Shown here piece after piece: positions 1 to 10,900 of a stretch of DNA of 64,000 bases (the stretch's first letter is position 1; each line of letters opens with the position of its first letter). The stretch is taken from contig OX377204.1 of assembly GCA_947396885.1 (NCBI GenBank), positions 18,049,706 through 18,113,705 on the forward strand. Reading direction: 5' to 3'. The notes under the pieces are model-generated. The model searched no databases and was not told the DNA's origin. It saw only the letters and a list, made by a program, of their open reading frames with translations. This DNA is from Heligmosomoides polygyrus polygyrus (taxonomy: Eukaryota > Nematoda > Chromadorea > Rhabditida > Heligmosomidae). The position numbers and the translations under genes are program-made.

Positions 1-2440
1 CCTCTACATCATGGAAGGAAGCCTCTTGTGCCACTGACTAGGCGCACTTTTTATTAGATAATAAAGATTGTTACAATAGCGCGTTAAGAGGTCTTTTGGC
101 AGCGCAGTGAAGCAGAGCCTATCATGGAAAAAGCCAAGGAAAATATATTTAGCTAGTAGTGCATATGGAGACGAGGAAAAGATTTTTCCCAAACTTTTAC
201 ACTTGCACTTATTAAAGCGCTCAGGGTCTCAACTCCAATTGATTTTTTTTGGCGCCAACGAAAAGAAGCTCACTTAATGTGAAAATTTCCGAAGGATCGT
301 ACCTTTCGATCAGTTGCGTCGTTGATGCAGGTGAACCACCGGCCGCTCTTCGTCTACCGACACGCTACATAAGAATTTCTAGCAATAGTGACGCGGTATT
401 CGTAGACAACGCATACGATAGTCACCTTTACCCCTCAAACTTGGGTAATTAAACAATTATACAACAATTACAACGACACAACAATAAAGCTCAGTAGGTA
501 AGCGTACATAATACTAAGGCATAATAGGGCAAGCTTACAGTAACGGTTAAGGCATGTGTAGAAGAAGGCAAATTCAGACAGAATACAATAACTATTTCTG
601 TGGCATAATATTAAGGAACTTAGGTATATATGAGGGGATGTCGCAACCTAGGAGATAACCAGCGGAGTTACGGCGCAAAAGAATGAAGGATGTGAAGCTA
701 AGGGCGTAAACCGGGAGCTTAGACATGCGCACATGAGGGAGAAAAAAATAAAAAGAGGTTTAAAGCAGCGGAGGAGCTCAAGTGCTCCGCCGGGGTGAGG
801 ACGTGGAAAGCGAAGGCGCAAAATGTGATGAGAACGGAGGAAGGCGTATGTACGGCCTGTGCTACGATGCCGAACTCTGATAAGTCGCCATTGTGCATTC
901 CGCCGTTCGCTTCTCAAAAGAGTGCGTCGCGTTAGAGCCGCGATACTGCCACTACAATTGGAACGTTTGAACAACATGGATATTTAAGTAGCTGTCATCT
1001 TCAAAAAGGATCCACTCTGTGGTGTTGCTGATAAGAATTCTGCACATCTCTTTTCGTCATGAGTTACTTTGAGAGTTGGGGGAGACAACCGCTGGACGAT
1101 CCGCCCCTTTTTTCTGCGAAACATCGCGGAGGTCGCAAGAGTTTAGACTCCTGCCGACGTCAGATTAGTCTAAACTCTTGCGCAAGAGCTGCAGTCGTGC
1201 CTCACGTGTCCGCACGACATCGGAGGCGTTTCGCGACTACCGCTGGACAATCCGTTCACTGTGATGTCATCAATGCTTGGGAGGACTACCGCTGAACACA
1301 TCGCGCCAAAATTTATCCTACGAGAAACCAAAGTACGGATGCGACACCCTGCGTATAACGACTGATGTCAGGTGGGAGCGTCAAATTCTTAGGCTCCAAC
1401 CTCTCCTTCTTCTGAACGTTTAGTCCCGCACAGTCGCACGGTCCGCTGTTTTTGATCCTGATCCGTCGCCATCTCCTCTTGTCAAGGCGCCGTCTCGCAT
1501 TGCGCTGACTTCGGCAGATTAATTTTGATGGTGTCCTTTCACTTTTTCCATTTGCGACCAAGTAGCCAAGGGTTGGGACGATTTGACCGCCAAGGATTGG
1601 ACGAGTTTTCTCACAGTACTCCGGCGGTCGGCGGACCACATGAGCTCTTCTTCTCTGTCACCCATCTCAGCTGGTGAACGAGGTTGCCATAAGAATATAT
1701 CTTGCATTGCATCCTTAGCGTAATTGTCGGTTTAACCTTGGAGAACAAGGATGATATAGTAATAACCTTTAAAAGAGGCGCGCACTGAGCAATAATTCTA
1801 TCAACAGCGAAAGGGTGAGCGACCACAGCAGCAACTGTGGGGAGATCAAGGAGCAGATAGTTGATGTTGATTGCACAGGCACCTTATTAACGCTACATAT
1901 TTAAGCGCCCAAGTGCCTGTTCTCATTCATCTGCTGAGTTTCCAGCATCACTGAGAAATGGTTCAGGTTATAGAACGCAGACACCACTTCAAACGTCAAG
2001 TACTTAACAGTGTAAGCAGTACTTCACCAAACTATGGGCAGCCCTAATGCAAATGACATGAGTTAAATTCCTAGTAGAAATCAATACGGAGTGATGGAAA
2101 GTTTACTTCTCGGTGCTTTCAGCACCTAGGCACCTTAAGTGCCAGGAAGAGAATGCCTTTAGCAGATAGTGATTTCATCGGGTGGAAAGAAAACAGTGGA
2201 CATTCTCTCGCAATTGCTAACAATGGTAATGACATCGTGATCATTCCGAACGCCGAACTAGGATGCTGTCCAACTAATGCACTGTCATGAATAAGTTGTA
2301 GATGCTTGAAACCGCGTATTGATTTGGACAAGGTAGGATATCGTGTGGTCCCGTAACGATCGCCTGAATATTACGGGTAAACTCGTCCAATTCCAGGCAA
2401 ACAATTTATCGCTACCTTTGGCAATGTAGTCGCGAGCACC
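1..2440. other. No gene supported
   Basis: No coding region with recognisable domains was found on either strand. Short open frames here have no family signature and no splice context I could join. The phrase GACAACCGCTGGA near 1085, with a related form near 1280, recurs near 4350 and 52370 and suggests an old dispersed repeat. Confidence 0.5.
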
Positions 2441-3075
2441 TTTTCCTTGAGGCTCCTTTCGGACGGACTAAAATTGAACGTGAAGATGACCGAATATCTA
2501 ACGTCCAACGTTACCTACTCTGGCTCCATCAAGGTCAAGGGCATCGAGCTTCCACGCACTCCGGTCTTTAAGTACCTAGGATCAGCAGTCGCATCTGACG
2601 GCAAACTGATGGTCGAAGTGAATCCACGCGTGAGTGCAGCTTGGTCCAAGTGGCGCTCGTTGACGGGCGTGCTCTGCGACAAGAAGATGCCAGAGCGCTT
2701 TAAGTCGAAGATCTACAGAGCAGTCGTCCGGCCAATAGCAATGTACGGCGCGGAGTGTTGGTCTGTGACCAAGGAAGTTGAAACGAGCCTCAGCGTCATG
2801 GAGACGAAGATGCTGCGCTGGACGGCTGGAGTCATGCGCATGGCATCCGAAACGATGCCATTCGGCAGAAGTTCAGTGTAGCGTATATAGCTGACAAGAT
2901 GAGCGAAGCTCGCTTACGTAATATAATAGTACGGTGAAATTTTTTAAAAGAAGACAGCGGCCACAGAATAGGCCATAACTATGAAGTAATAGGAAAGCGG
3001 CCTAGAGGGCGCCCGGAGTAGCGCTGGATACGTTACATTTGAACTTGGAGGTTAGTAGTCAGGGATGAGCGGATT
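2440..3075 (+). pseudogene. RTE-type LINE, reverse transcriptase C-terminal fragment
   Basis: The open frame from 2447 to 2881 reads as the region just after the polymerase core of RTE-clade non-LTR retrotransposons. It has the KYLGS motif, then CDKKMPERFKSKIYR, VVRPIAMYGAECW and SVMETKMLRW. These are family hallmarks of hookworm endonuclease-reverse transcriptases. The frame closes at 2881, but related text continues in other frames to about 3075 (ADKMSEARLR, then GKRPRGRP), so it is frameshifted and decayed. The endonuclease and catalytic RT motifs are absent, so the fragment is 5' truncated. It cannot mobilise itself. The family call is from motif recognition, without a database search. 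Confidence 0.85.
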
Positions 3076-3129
3076 AACCGTTATCTGTTATACGTTATCT
3101 GGTTTCCGGTGGGTTTTGGTCTATCCGTT

Positions 3130-3176
3130 TTGTTGTTCATTATCCGGAGTTTTTTTTGCAGGATAACAAACAACAA
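3130..3176. repeat. Small hairpin repeat, empty-site relative of the 16.2 kb hairpin
   Basis: A 16-base arm TTGTTGTTCATTATCC is followed by a 15-base loop and the near-perfect complement GGATAACAAACAACAA. The same hairpin occurs at about 16190-16535, where its loop is split by a SINE-A insertion. This copy therefore shows the state without the insertion. Confidence 0.6.
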
Positions 3177-3229
3177 AATGTGGTAAGCTTGTGATTACTT
3201 AATTGAATATAAGGACAACTTTTTAGATG

Positions 3230-3485
3230 CCAGATACGACACGCATTCTACTCTTACGTGATGTGCTGGAGGCACTTTGAATGCGAATTTGGCCATACAA
3301 TGACTTGCGGTGGACAGCCGATGGACAATTCAGTGCATTATCCTGCCCGGACAAGCTTGGTACCGCCGATACATCGAGCCCGAAGGGATGGAAGACTTGG
3401 TTGACCTGGAGTGGAAATCCGAACCAAGAACCTTGAGTAGGAGAGCATGCGATAGGCGGCACTTCCGACTGCACTACCAGTGCCT
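3230..3485 (-). repeat. SINE-A copy, degenerate
   Basis: This is a diverged copy of the approximately 291-bp tRNA-derived SINE-A, in reverse orientation. The 3' block with the GCATTCTACT word and the middle block (AATGACTTGCGGTGG, GGATGGAAGACTTGG) are recognisable. The tRNA-like head at the right end is eroded. It sits between two RTE fragments. Confidence 0.75.
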
Positions 3486-3588
3486 TGAAGAAAAAACACC
3501 AATATACATATAATAACAAACAGCTGGGAGTATCAACGAATAGTAATAACAGGCGGTAATGAACAATTACCTCATATAAATAATAGTT

Positions 3589-4242
3589 AACATCTCCGAA
3601 TGCTCCAGCTATGTGTATCTGGGTCGCGAAGTCAACATGGCCAACGACGTAGCACCAGAGCTGAGCAGGAGGAAACAAGCGGCTTGGGGAGCTTTCAAGA
3701 GCGTCGAAGAAGTCGCGAAGAAGACGAAGAGCGTCCGACTCCGTGCCCACCTATTCGACTCCACTGTTCTTCCTGCCCTAACATACGCCTCAGAGACCTG
3801 GGCTATACGAAAGCAGGATGAACACGCGATCAGCGTCGCGCAGCGTGGAATCGAGAGGACGATGCTCGGAGTGACACGACTCACGCAAGTGAGAGAAGGC
3901 CTCCGGAGTTCCGAGCTTCGCCGACGTTCGAAGATCAGAGACGCTGTCGCATGGGCCAAGTCGTCGAAAATTAGGTGGGCCGGCCACGTAATGCGATTCG
4001 CAGACACCCGCTGGACGAGAGTCGTCACAGATTGGATTCCGCGGGATGTCAAAAGAACACCAGGACGCCCACCAACGCGTTGGTCGGACTTCTTCGTGAA
4101 AGCCCTGAACGACCGATATGACGCTCTTCGTGTCCCTCGAGCGAGGAGGATCCATTGGACCATTCTGGCACGCGACAGGGACGAATGGAGACGCTGCTGG
4201 CGCCCGCTCGAGCAAGTCGATGATCAACGGGACGACAGGTGA
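3589..4242 (+). pseudogene. RTE-type LINE, 3' third of reverse transcriptase ORF
   Basis: From about 3589 the frame reads NISECSSYVYLGREVNM and continues through LSRRKQAAWGAF, RLRAHLFDSTVLPALTYASETW, IRWAGHVMRF and KRTPGRPPTRWSDFF to the stop at 4240-4242. This is the C-terminal part of an RTE-clade element, past the catalytic RT motifs, with its natural stop codon. It is 5' truncated, as most LINE insertions are. The reading frame is uninterrupted over about 210 codons, so this is a younger insertion than the one at 2.4 kb. The following 3' segment to about 4260 resembles the element's 3' end. Confidence 0.9.
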
Positions 4243-4329
4243 TACAGGTGAAATAATAGTTGACAATTGTTCGTTATTGTCTTTTATTACTATTTGTTGC
4301 TACATCGGCATCTTTCATCTTCGTGCTGA

Positions 4330-5200
4330 TGTCGTCCCAGTCTAGTGGAGGGACAACCGCTGAAGGGGTGCAGGTCTTCGCCTGAACATCGGTTCCTCTT
4401 TACTCGTTGTGCTGCCGACGGTTTGCGAGGGTTCACCTGTGCTCGTGCTGGAGTCGGTCGGCAAAACTCTCAGAGTAGGAAAGAGTCGCCGTGTGTTCGC
4501 GGAGTCAACGCGGCTGATCGTGACGAATGGTCTGCAATTGCGGGCCGCAGAGCGCGGGAAGTCCAGAACCTTCGAGGGACGTCGTCTGCCACAGTCAGTC
4601 GTATGCCTTCGTCATCTTCCTGGGTCGCTTCTCTTCTGTCTCCAGTGGGTGTCGCTCCCACGTGTTTCTGCCGGGTCGAGCAAGGCCGTTCTCTCGTCCG
4701 TCAAGCGCCTGTAGCTAGGAGCCCGAGTCCGTAGGCCGGGCTTGCTAGTAGTGGGAAGGAGTCCATTCGACTTAAGGTCGCTGCAGTCGTTCTGCGAGTA
4801 CTGTTTTTGCCGCCAGACGCGTAGGTGCACGTTCTTCTGAACATGTAGCTGGTCTTCTATCTAGGTCGCGCGTGCGCCGTGTCAACTTCACTTGCCGTTA
4901 GCCGCTCGTTCCGCATTCTCATCACGTCCCATCATCACAATCACATCGTCATCCGGTCGCTCGTCATCTAAGCCTGGAGGAGTCGTCGCCCATCTAATCG
5001 CTTAGTCATCGACGCCTTGGTCAACGCTCACAACTCATAGCATGGTCTACCTTCTACGTCGCTAGGATGAGAGCACCGGCACCCCTGTTACTGCACCAAA
5101 TTCATCATCATCATCTCGTCGTCCAAGTTTCGACCTGTTGTTACTGTTTCTGTTCTTTTGCGTGTTTTTAATAAACTGTTCGTTTATCGAGCCTTCCTTT
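4330..5200. other. GC-rich unassigned segment, possible repeat
   Basis: This stretch begins with a copy of the GTGGAGGGACAACCGCTGA phrase and ends near AATAAACTGTTCG at 5170. Its composition is richer in G+C than its flanks, and open frames overlap on both strands without a domain signature. The start phrase shared with other sites plus a polyadenylation-like hexamer near the end would fit a solo LTR or another repeat. That is inference only. Confidence 0.3.
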
Positions 5201-6148
5201 TGTGAGCATCAAGGGGTTTTCGCCTACTTTTATTTTGGGATCATTAATCTAAAAGAACCTAGCTCATGAAAGATTCGCGACGATGAATCTTCTAGAGCGA
5301 CTGAAAGCGAGCTTACGCAGTATTGCGTACGTTACGTATTAATGCAGAACCTAACAGCGTTCTCGGTAGTTTCGGCTTTGCCCGTTAATATTTTTCATTC
5401 CCCAACCAAAGTAATACATAGAGAGAACAACAGGAAGAATAACGGTCAGAAACCTGTATCCAACCTGTATGTTGGTACTAAGCGAGGAGAGAACGAAAAA
5501 CCTTAGTTTCGTGTCCTCTTTAATGTGTCCTTCATTTAATACTAGATGTCATCGGTTCCTTTCGAATCATGCCTACTAGCATCATATTGTGGCTTAGGAG
5601 ACCAATCCACGAACAAGCATTACCGGACCACGAATTAAGAAATCAGGAAGTGCAAAAACACACGTCTTGCGGACACCAATAGTGCCATTTTTACTCTAAA
5701 CGTTCTTTTGTGGTTAGCCTCACAACCATTGCCAAATGCTGTGTAAAAATCTGTTCAGCTTGCTGGAACACTAATTGTTTGAGGAGGGAGTGGGAGCCTA
5801 ATCCTTACGTTCCCTTCGCTTTGACATCTTTCTTCGCTTTTCGGTCCTTCTCACCCATTTTATTCGCATTTTCTAGGCCTGTTCGTTTTCTTTCAGAGCA
5901 AGTAACGCAAAGTAAAACTGTGAAGAACGGTGAAGAAAGCTGAAAATGTGAAGGAAACGGTGAAGAAAGCTGAAAACGTGAAGAGAACGGTGAATAATTG
6001 CGAAAAAACTGATACGGAGCTGCCAAAATATGAAAGACGGCCTTGAAGCAGAAAAATATGAAACGGCGTAGTAAAGAAACTGATTCAAATAAATGATACT
6101 GCAAACCTCTACAAAAAGCTTTTTCGAAATGCAATTTGCATTAGTTGT
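5201..6148. other. No gene seen
   Basis: AT-rich sequence without supported coding regions. A minisatellite-like region around 5917-6003 repeats GAAAACGTGAA-like words (about 24-30 bases per unit). Nothing else stands out. Confidence 0.4.
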
Positions 6149-6150
6149 TA

Positions 6151-7010
6151 GGTTGGTGAAAAAGTCTTGCACCAAAAATTTTGAAAATTTTTCAAGATTT
6201 AACAGGAACTTCCATGGACTGTTTGGTGCCACGTACTTGTATTTGTAGCACAAACATTCTAGAATATTTCGTCTACGTGGCGATTTGCTTCTGAGGGCAT
6301 ATAAATACTACGATTGCAGTGAAAACTGGCTGACTCCGTGGCTAGGACAAGGCTTCGCGACTGACCATCGCTCTGTCTCTCCTTGTTCGTTTTCGTAATA
6401 AGCACTTTCTCGAGAAAGTCGCCACAGGAGATGAATAATGGGTCCTCGTTAACCATACTCGGAAGGCCCAGTGGCTCCCTAAAGGAGAACCACAATCTCA
6501 AAGCGGATATCCACCAGAGGAAGGTAATGCTGTGCTGTTGATGGGATTCTCGAAGCTACAGCGAACATCTACGCTACACCGCTGCAGAAGCTGAGCGAGG
6601 TCATGCCGCGCAAACGGCGGGTGCGGAGGGATGTTTACCTTCTTCGCGACAGTGCTCGCCCCCACATTACAAGGTCGTCACGCCAGAAGATGCAAGAGCT
6701 CAGGTGGGAGGTGCTACCCCACCCACCGTATTTGCCAGATCTTGCGCCATCGGATTACCGCCTCTTTCGAGCTCTCCAGCAATACCTAAGGGATAGGTGC
6801 TTCAACGACCGAACCGAACTGGAATCCGAGGTGGGGCACTTCTTCGAGTCACAGCTGACTTCATTCTGGAAGAAAGGATTTCGTGATCTCTCCATCAGAT
6901 GGCAGAAGGTTGTAGATGTAAAAGGTAGTTACTTTGTAGATTGAAGTCGCTCATAGAAAAATAAATAAAATTTTGAAAAAAACGCTTGATGCAAGACTTT
7001 TTTACCAATC
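6151..7010 (+). mobile_element. mariner element, internally deleted, with TIRs and TA duplication
   Basis: The left end GGTTGGTGAAAAAGTCTTGC (6151-6170) matches the inverted right end ending at 7010 (GATTGGTAAAAAAGTCTTGC when complemented), with TA on both sides (6149-6150 and 7011-7012). The element is 860 bp. Full mariners are about 1.3 kb, so roughly a third is missing. The missing part corresponds to the helix-turn-helix DNA-binding region, because the first recognisable coding stretch is already near the first catalytic aspartate. It is therefore a non-autonomous derivative. Confidence 0.93.
6403..6944 (+). pseudogene. mariner transposase remnant (D,D34D catalytic region)
   Basis: Reading from 6403 gives HFLEKVATGDE, an in-frame TAA where mariner transposases have lysine, then WVLVNHTRKAQWLPKGEP. 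This is the block around the first catalytic aspartate. After a frameshift near 6545 the frame through 6603-6944 gives LLRDSARPH and LAPSDYRLF. There are exactly 34 residues between the second and third aspartates, as in mariner proper. It ends near RWQKVVDVKGSYF, the usual C-terminus. All three catalytic aspartates are still legible, but the stop, the frameshift and the lost N-terminus make it inactive. Confidence 0.93.
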
Positions 7011-7139
7011 TAGTAAGAGTTAAATTTTTCTGTGAATTTTGAAAATTCAGCGCACATTTAATTTCAATGCGATTTAACGAAAAAGGCCTTTGCTAAACTC
7101 CAATAAAGAAATTTAACGAAAATGCTGGTAAATTCATTA

Positions 7140-7480
7140 AATCGGTAAATCAATAGCCGATAAATGCTCAGCACTGCCGCGTACTTTTGTTAGTAGACTG
7201 CGCTCCGATGCTAAAAACGCGCTCTGATGCTCTCCTGTCGACGACGTCCAGACGCCGCCACAGAATCTGTCGACGACGTCGCCGACGGTACCGACGATGT
7301 CTGTGGCGACGTCGCCTGGTTGTCGGTGACCAGTCATAGCTCGGCGACGCGTCGACAACGTCGCCGAGCTCCGCAGGGGATGTCATACTTCCGTCGCCGA
7401 CGTCGCCACAGACGCGGTGCCGACGACGTCTGCTGCGGCATCTGCAGCGTCGGTTACAGCCCCTGGATAGCTAGCTAAGG
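7140..7480. repeat. GACGTCG-rich low-complexity block
   Basis: About 250 bp from 7225 are dominated by GTCGACGACGTC / GTCGCCGACGTC words, largely self-complementary. Every frame on both strands stays open, giving artefactual arginine- or aspartate/valine-rich proteins. The preceding AT-rich sequence (TTAACGAAAAA, AAATTTAACG) resembles the ends of the hAT element at 31.3 kb. Confidence 0.6.
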
Positions 7481-7908
7481 AACAAAACACATGAACAAAT
7501 GGTGATCGTGAACAATAACTTTGCGGACCTGCATCGGTTCTCAAAGAGTTATTGAATGTGGGATTTGTTATGTTCTTCAAAATAGTAGCTCAAAAAAGTG
7601 ATGTCACACAAGATAAATCCTTCTTTATTAAAAGCAACAAAGAGAAAGCAACTGCATCTAGCTCAGCTATGATACGATAACGTTCCTGTAGAGGGAGAAA
7701 GCATATGAGGTATTCAGTAACGCAAAGTACATTCATGCAGAATTCCTAGCACTACATTGTCTGACGTCAGAGTTCTTCATGGTTCAACTTTGCTGTCCTA
7801 TCTATTGTTTCCTACTAATGTATACACGTGCTATACAGAAACCACTTTTGATCTATACATGCACAGATTCTGAGAATTTCTAACCCAGAAGCATTTCCAT
7901 GCGTGTCT

Positions 7909-10900
7909 TCATTCGTAGAACGGGTGCGCCGGCATAGGTACGCACATATCTGTTAGACCACTGTGAGTGATATTCTGATAAGGGCCACAGCAATAAACAT
8001 TGGCTTTGGTGTCGGTTGGATGTTTCTGAAGATGAGCAAACGTTGCAATAAAGTACAACTACAATCAGATAGGACAGATAACGGTTTACCTCATGGAAGA
8101 ATGGATTAAGATAGCAAGGCAGTAAAAAACTGGTAGTTGAGAGCTCCACCACTGCTGAAAAAGTTGCAGCAACACCGCCAGCAATGCCAACGCCTGAAAT
8201 ATCCTGTGAAGGAAGCGAGCTAGGGTATCACTCTACTTCTTAGAGGACTGCAACATTTCGACGTGTTACGGCTCAAAGGTTTAAGAGGTCGAAGATAATT
8301 ATAGAGCCACTCTCAGCTTCAAGCTAGCTGGTAGAGGAAGGGGAAAGACACTATATAAGTATAAAAATCGCTACCCCAAACACTCTTGTTCCTGACAAAA
8401 GGATATTATCTTGAAGATGAAGCAAGGAATGATTATCTATCGTACTGATAGTAGGAAATTGGCATTTGTTCAAAGATGTTGCGTCTGCTACTGAAATGCG
8501 CATAATCTCAAAGGCGTAATCAACAACGCACATAAACTGTGGTGACCCTCTAGCACAATTGTGAAGCAGAACAGCCCCGCATTCACACCAAAAGGCGTTG
8601 TATGATATTTCAAATGTTCGCCTGCCTATTTCTCCATTCTTCTATTCATCATAAATGGAATCTCTCTAGAGAATATCTTGTAACGCTCTAAACTGCTGAA
8701 CACTATGCAATACCCAATGATTATGAGCGGAGTTTCTGGAGAACGGTGAAAAAACCAGGCAAGGGTTGATGACTCGTAGTCTTCTGCATTTGTATGTTCA
8801 GTAAGATTTTTCTAGATTTTTTGCATTTTCAAACACATTTAGACTAGTAAATAAGGAATCATCATCACCGCTCTGCTAGACGTGCCGAAGTTACAGTTTA
8901 CAATCCTACTATATATAAAGCAGCAAGCGTGTGTGTGTGTGCGTGTGTCTGTCCGTCCGTCACACCTGAGTTGGGGAGCGGCAGCCGAACACGTCGGCGA
9001 CCGTGCATGGCGAGCCGCAGACGTGCCGAACACGTCGACGACCGTGCATGGCGAGCCGTAGACGTGCCGAACACGTAGGTAACCGTGCATGGCGAGCCGT
9101 AGACGTGCCGAACACGTAGGTAACCGTGCATGGCGAGCCGTAGATGTGCCGAACACGTCGGCGACCGTGCATGGCGAGCCGTAGACGTGCCGAACACGTC
9201 GGCGACCGTGCATGGTGAGCCGCAGACGTGCCGAACACGTCGGCGACCGTGCATGGTGAGCCGCAGACGTGCCGAACACGTCGGCGACCGTGCATGGTGA
9301 GCCGCAGACGTGCCGAACACGTCGGCGGCACGAAACTTCGGCTCTGGGGGTAATCAAGGTCGCTGAACACGAATCTGAAGTTGGATCAATCGATCCATCT
9401 TGAATAACATAAAGGTCAGAAGGCCTAGGGAAGAATAGGAAACCCGTAGCGGCCATGGCGTCCTATTGTCGGGGTTTGGGGGCGAAGCCCCCAACCAGTC
9501 GTAGGCGGCCGCTAGGCCGACGTACGACTGGTGGGAGATATAATAATCGACAACTGAAGCCCTCCGCACTTGCAGTAAAGCGGTACCTTATCCTTAACCA
9601 TAGCAGAGCTTGCCGCCGCCGGCGAACGGCGGCGAGCGGTGCTGTGCCTCAGCCGCACATGTTTGCGGCAGGATGTTGGGCTACGGCGGCAACTGCAATT
9701 ATGGTATGACTTTGCATTATTGCCGAGCCGCTGATTTGCCACCGCGGCGTTCTGTCTGTCTGCGCTCTAGCCGATCGCTGCCGCGGTCGAATAGAGCACA
9801 GACAGAAGGCGGGAAACCGAATTACAGCAGCAAGCCCCGAACAGAAAGGGTACAGTGCCTCTGCTGCTTGCTGTCAGCAAGTCAGCAAGTGTGCGCGAGT
9901 GGCGCGTTTCACGAGTTTTGCCAACCGTCGCATCTCTCAAAAGTATTCGGAAGTCTTAAGGCTTCACTCATTGTCCGACATTGTTCGATGCGTTACAAAG
10001 TCGTTGCACATAACTGCAAAAACGAGGAAGGAGAGCTTTACGGAAAAGGTGAACATACAAGAAATACAACTTACACATTATAAAAATACTAATTGCTAGC
10101 GTCCTCCGAGGAGCGTAGACGAAAATGCTGAAAATTTTAAACTAGTGGGAAGAGGAAGTTAACTGGAGGTGAAAATTAGGCACAATGTGTTACAGTGGCA
10201 TAGACATAATGCAATCGTACTTGAAGCAAGACTGCACTTACTCCTTTATGGTTGCCTGCGAGTGGTTCTTGCCGGTTTCCCGGGCCTTTATCTGCGCGGA
10301 AATAAGGAAGAGATAAAATAGGCATGGAAGAATAACAGACGCCAGCGTCATTGTAGATCCACCTAAAGCGCCGAACTTCATACAGTAGGATAGAATTTCT
10401 AAGATAAAGATAACGGGAGGTTCAACATTTGATCCTTGATTTTTAAGTACTGTAGTTCTCAGGAACAGTGTTTGATTATTTTCGCCTCAGAGCACTACTT
10501 GCAAACAACTGTTTCTCTTCCGAGAACCGCTGAATATATTATACCTCCTTCTTTTAACGGCATAAATAGAGGATAGCAAGACAGGTAGCATTTTACTATG
10601 TTGTATCGTGCTCTACCGCTAGGACCCTCTTGTGCAAGGGAGAGTCGGCGTTTTAGTTAGCGTGCCGGCTATTAAACCTCAGGCTTAAAGGGGCGCTCCA
10701 ACTCGCACGGAATCCGCAGCCTATGGACTCCTACGGATAGAACGCTACCGGGCATTGGTGTGGTTCGAAATCAGTATCGCTCTGTTTTCAGATCGGTAGC
10801 ACATTTTCTCCATGTACGGGTCATTATGAGTTAGCTGCAGGAAAGCCCGGTAAGGAAGTTTCAACAATTTGCGCTGGTCAGTTATGTTCGGGGTACTATG

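Noticed and set aside
3609..4266. Long minus-strand ORFs opposite the RTE fragment
   Set aside because: Shadows of the plus-strand reverse transcriptase frame.
7168..7478. Arginine-rich and Asp/Val-rich ORFs on both strands
   Set aside because: Low-complexity GACGTCG sequence keeps all frames open.
8839..9456. 205-, 140- and 136-codon minus-strand ORFs
   Set aside because: They are three frames of the 41-bp tandem repeat.
10075..10145. Possible Helitron 3' end (hairpin near CTCCGAGGAG and CTAGT)
   Set aside because: The hairpin lies in exon 12 of gene A, which is coding and conserved with gene B.
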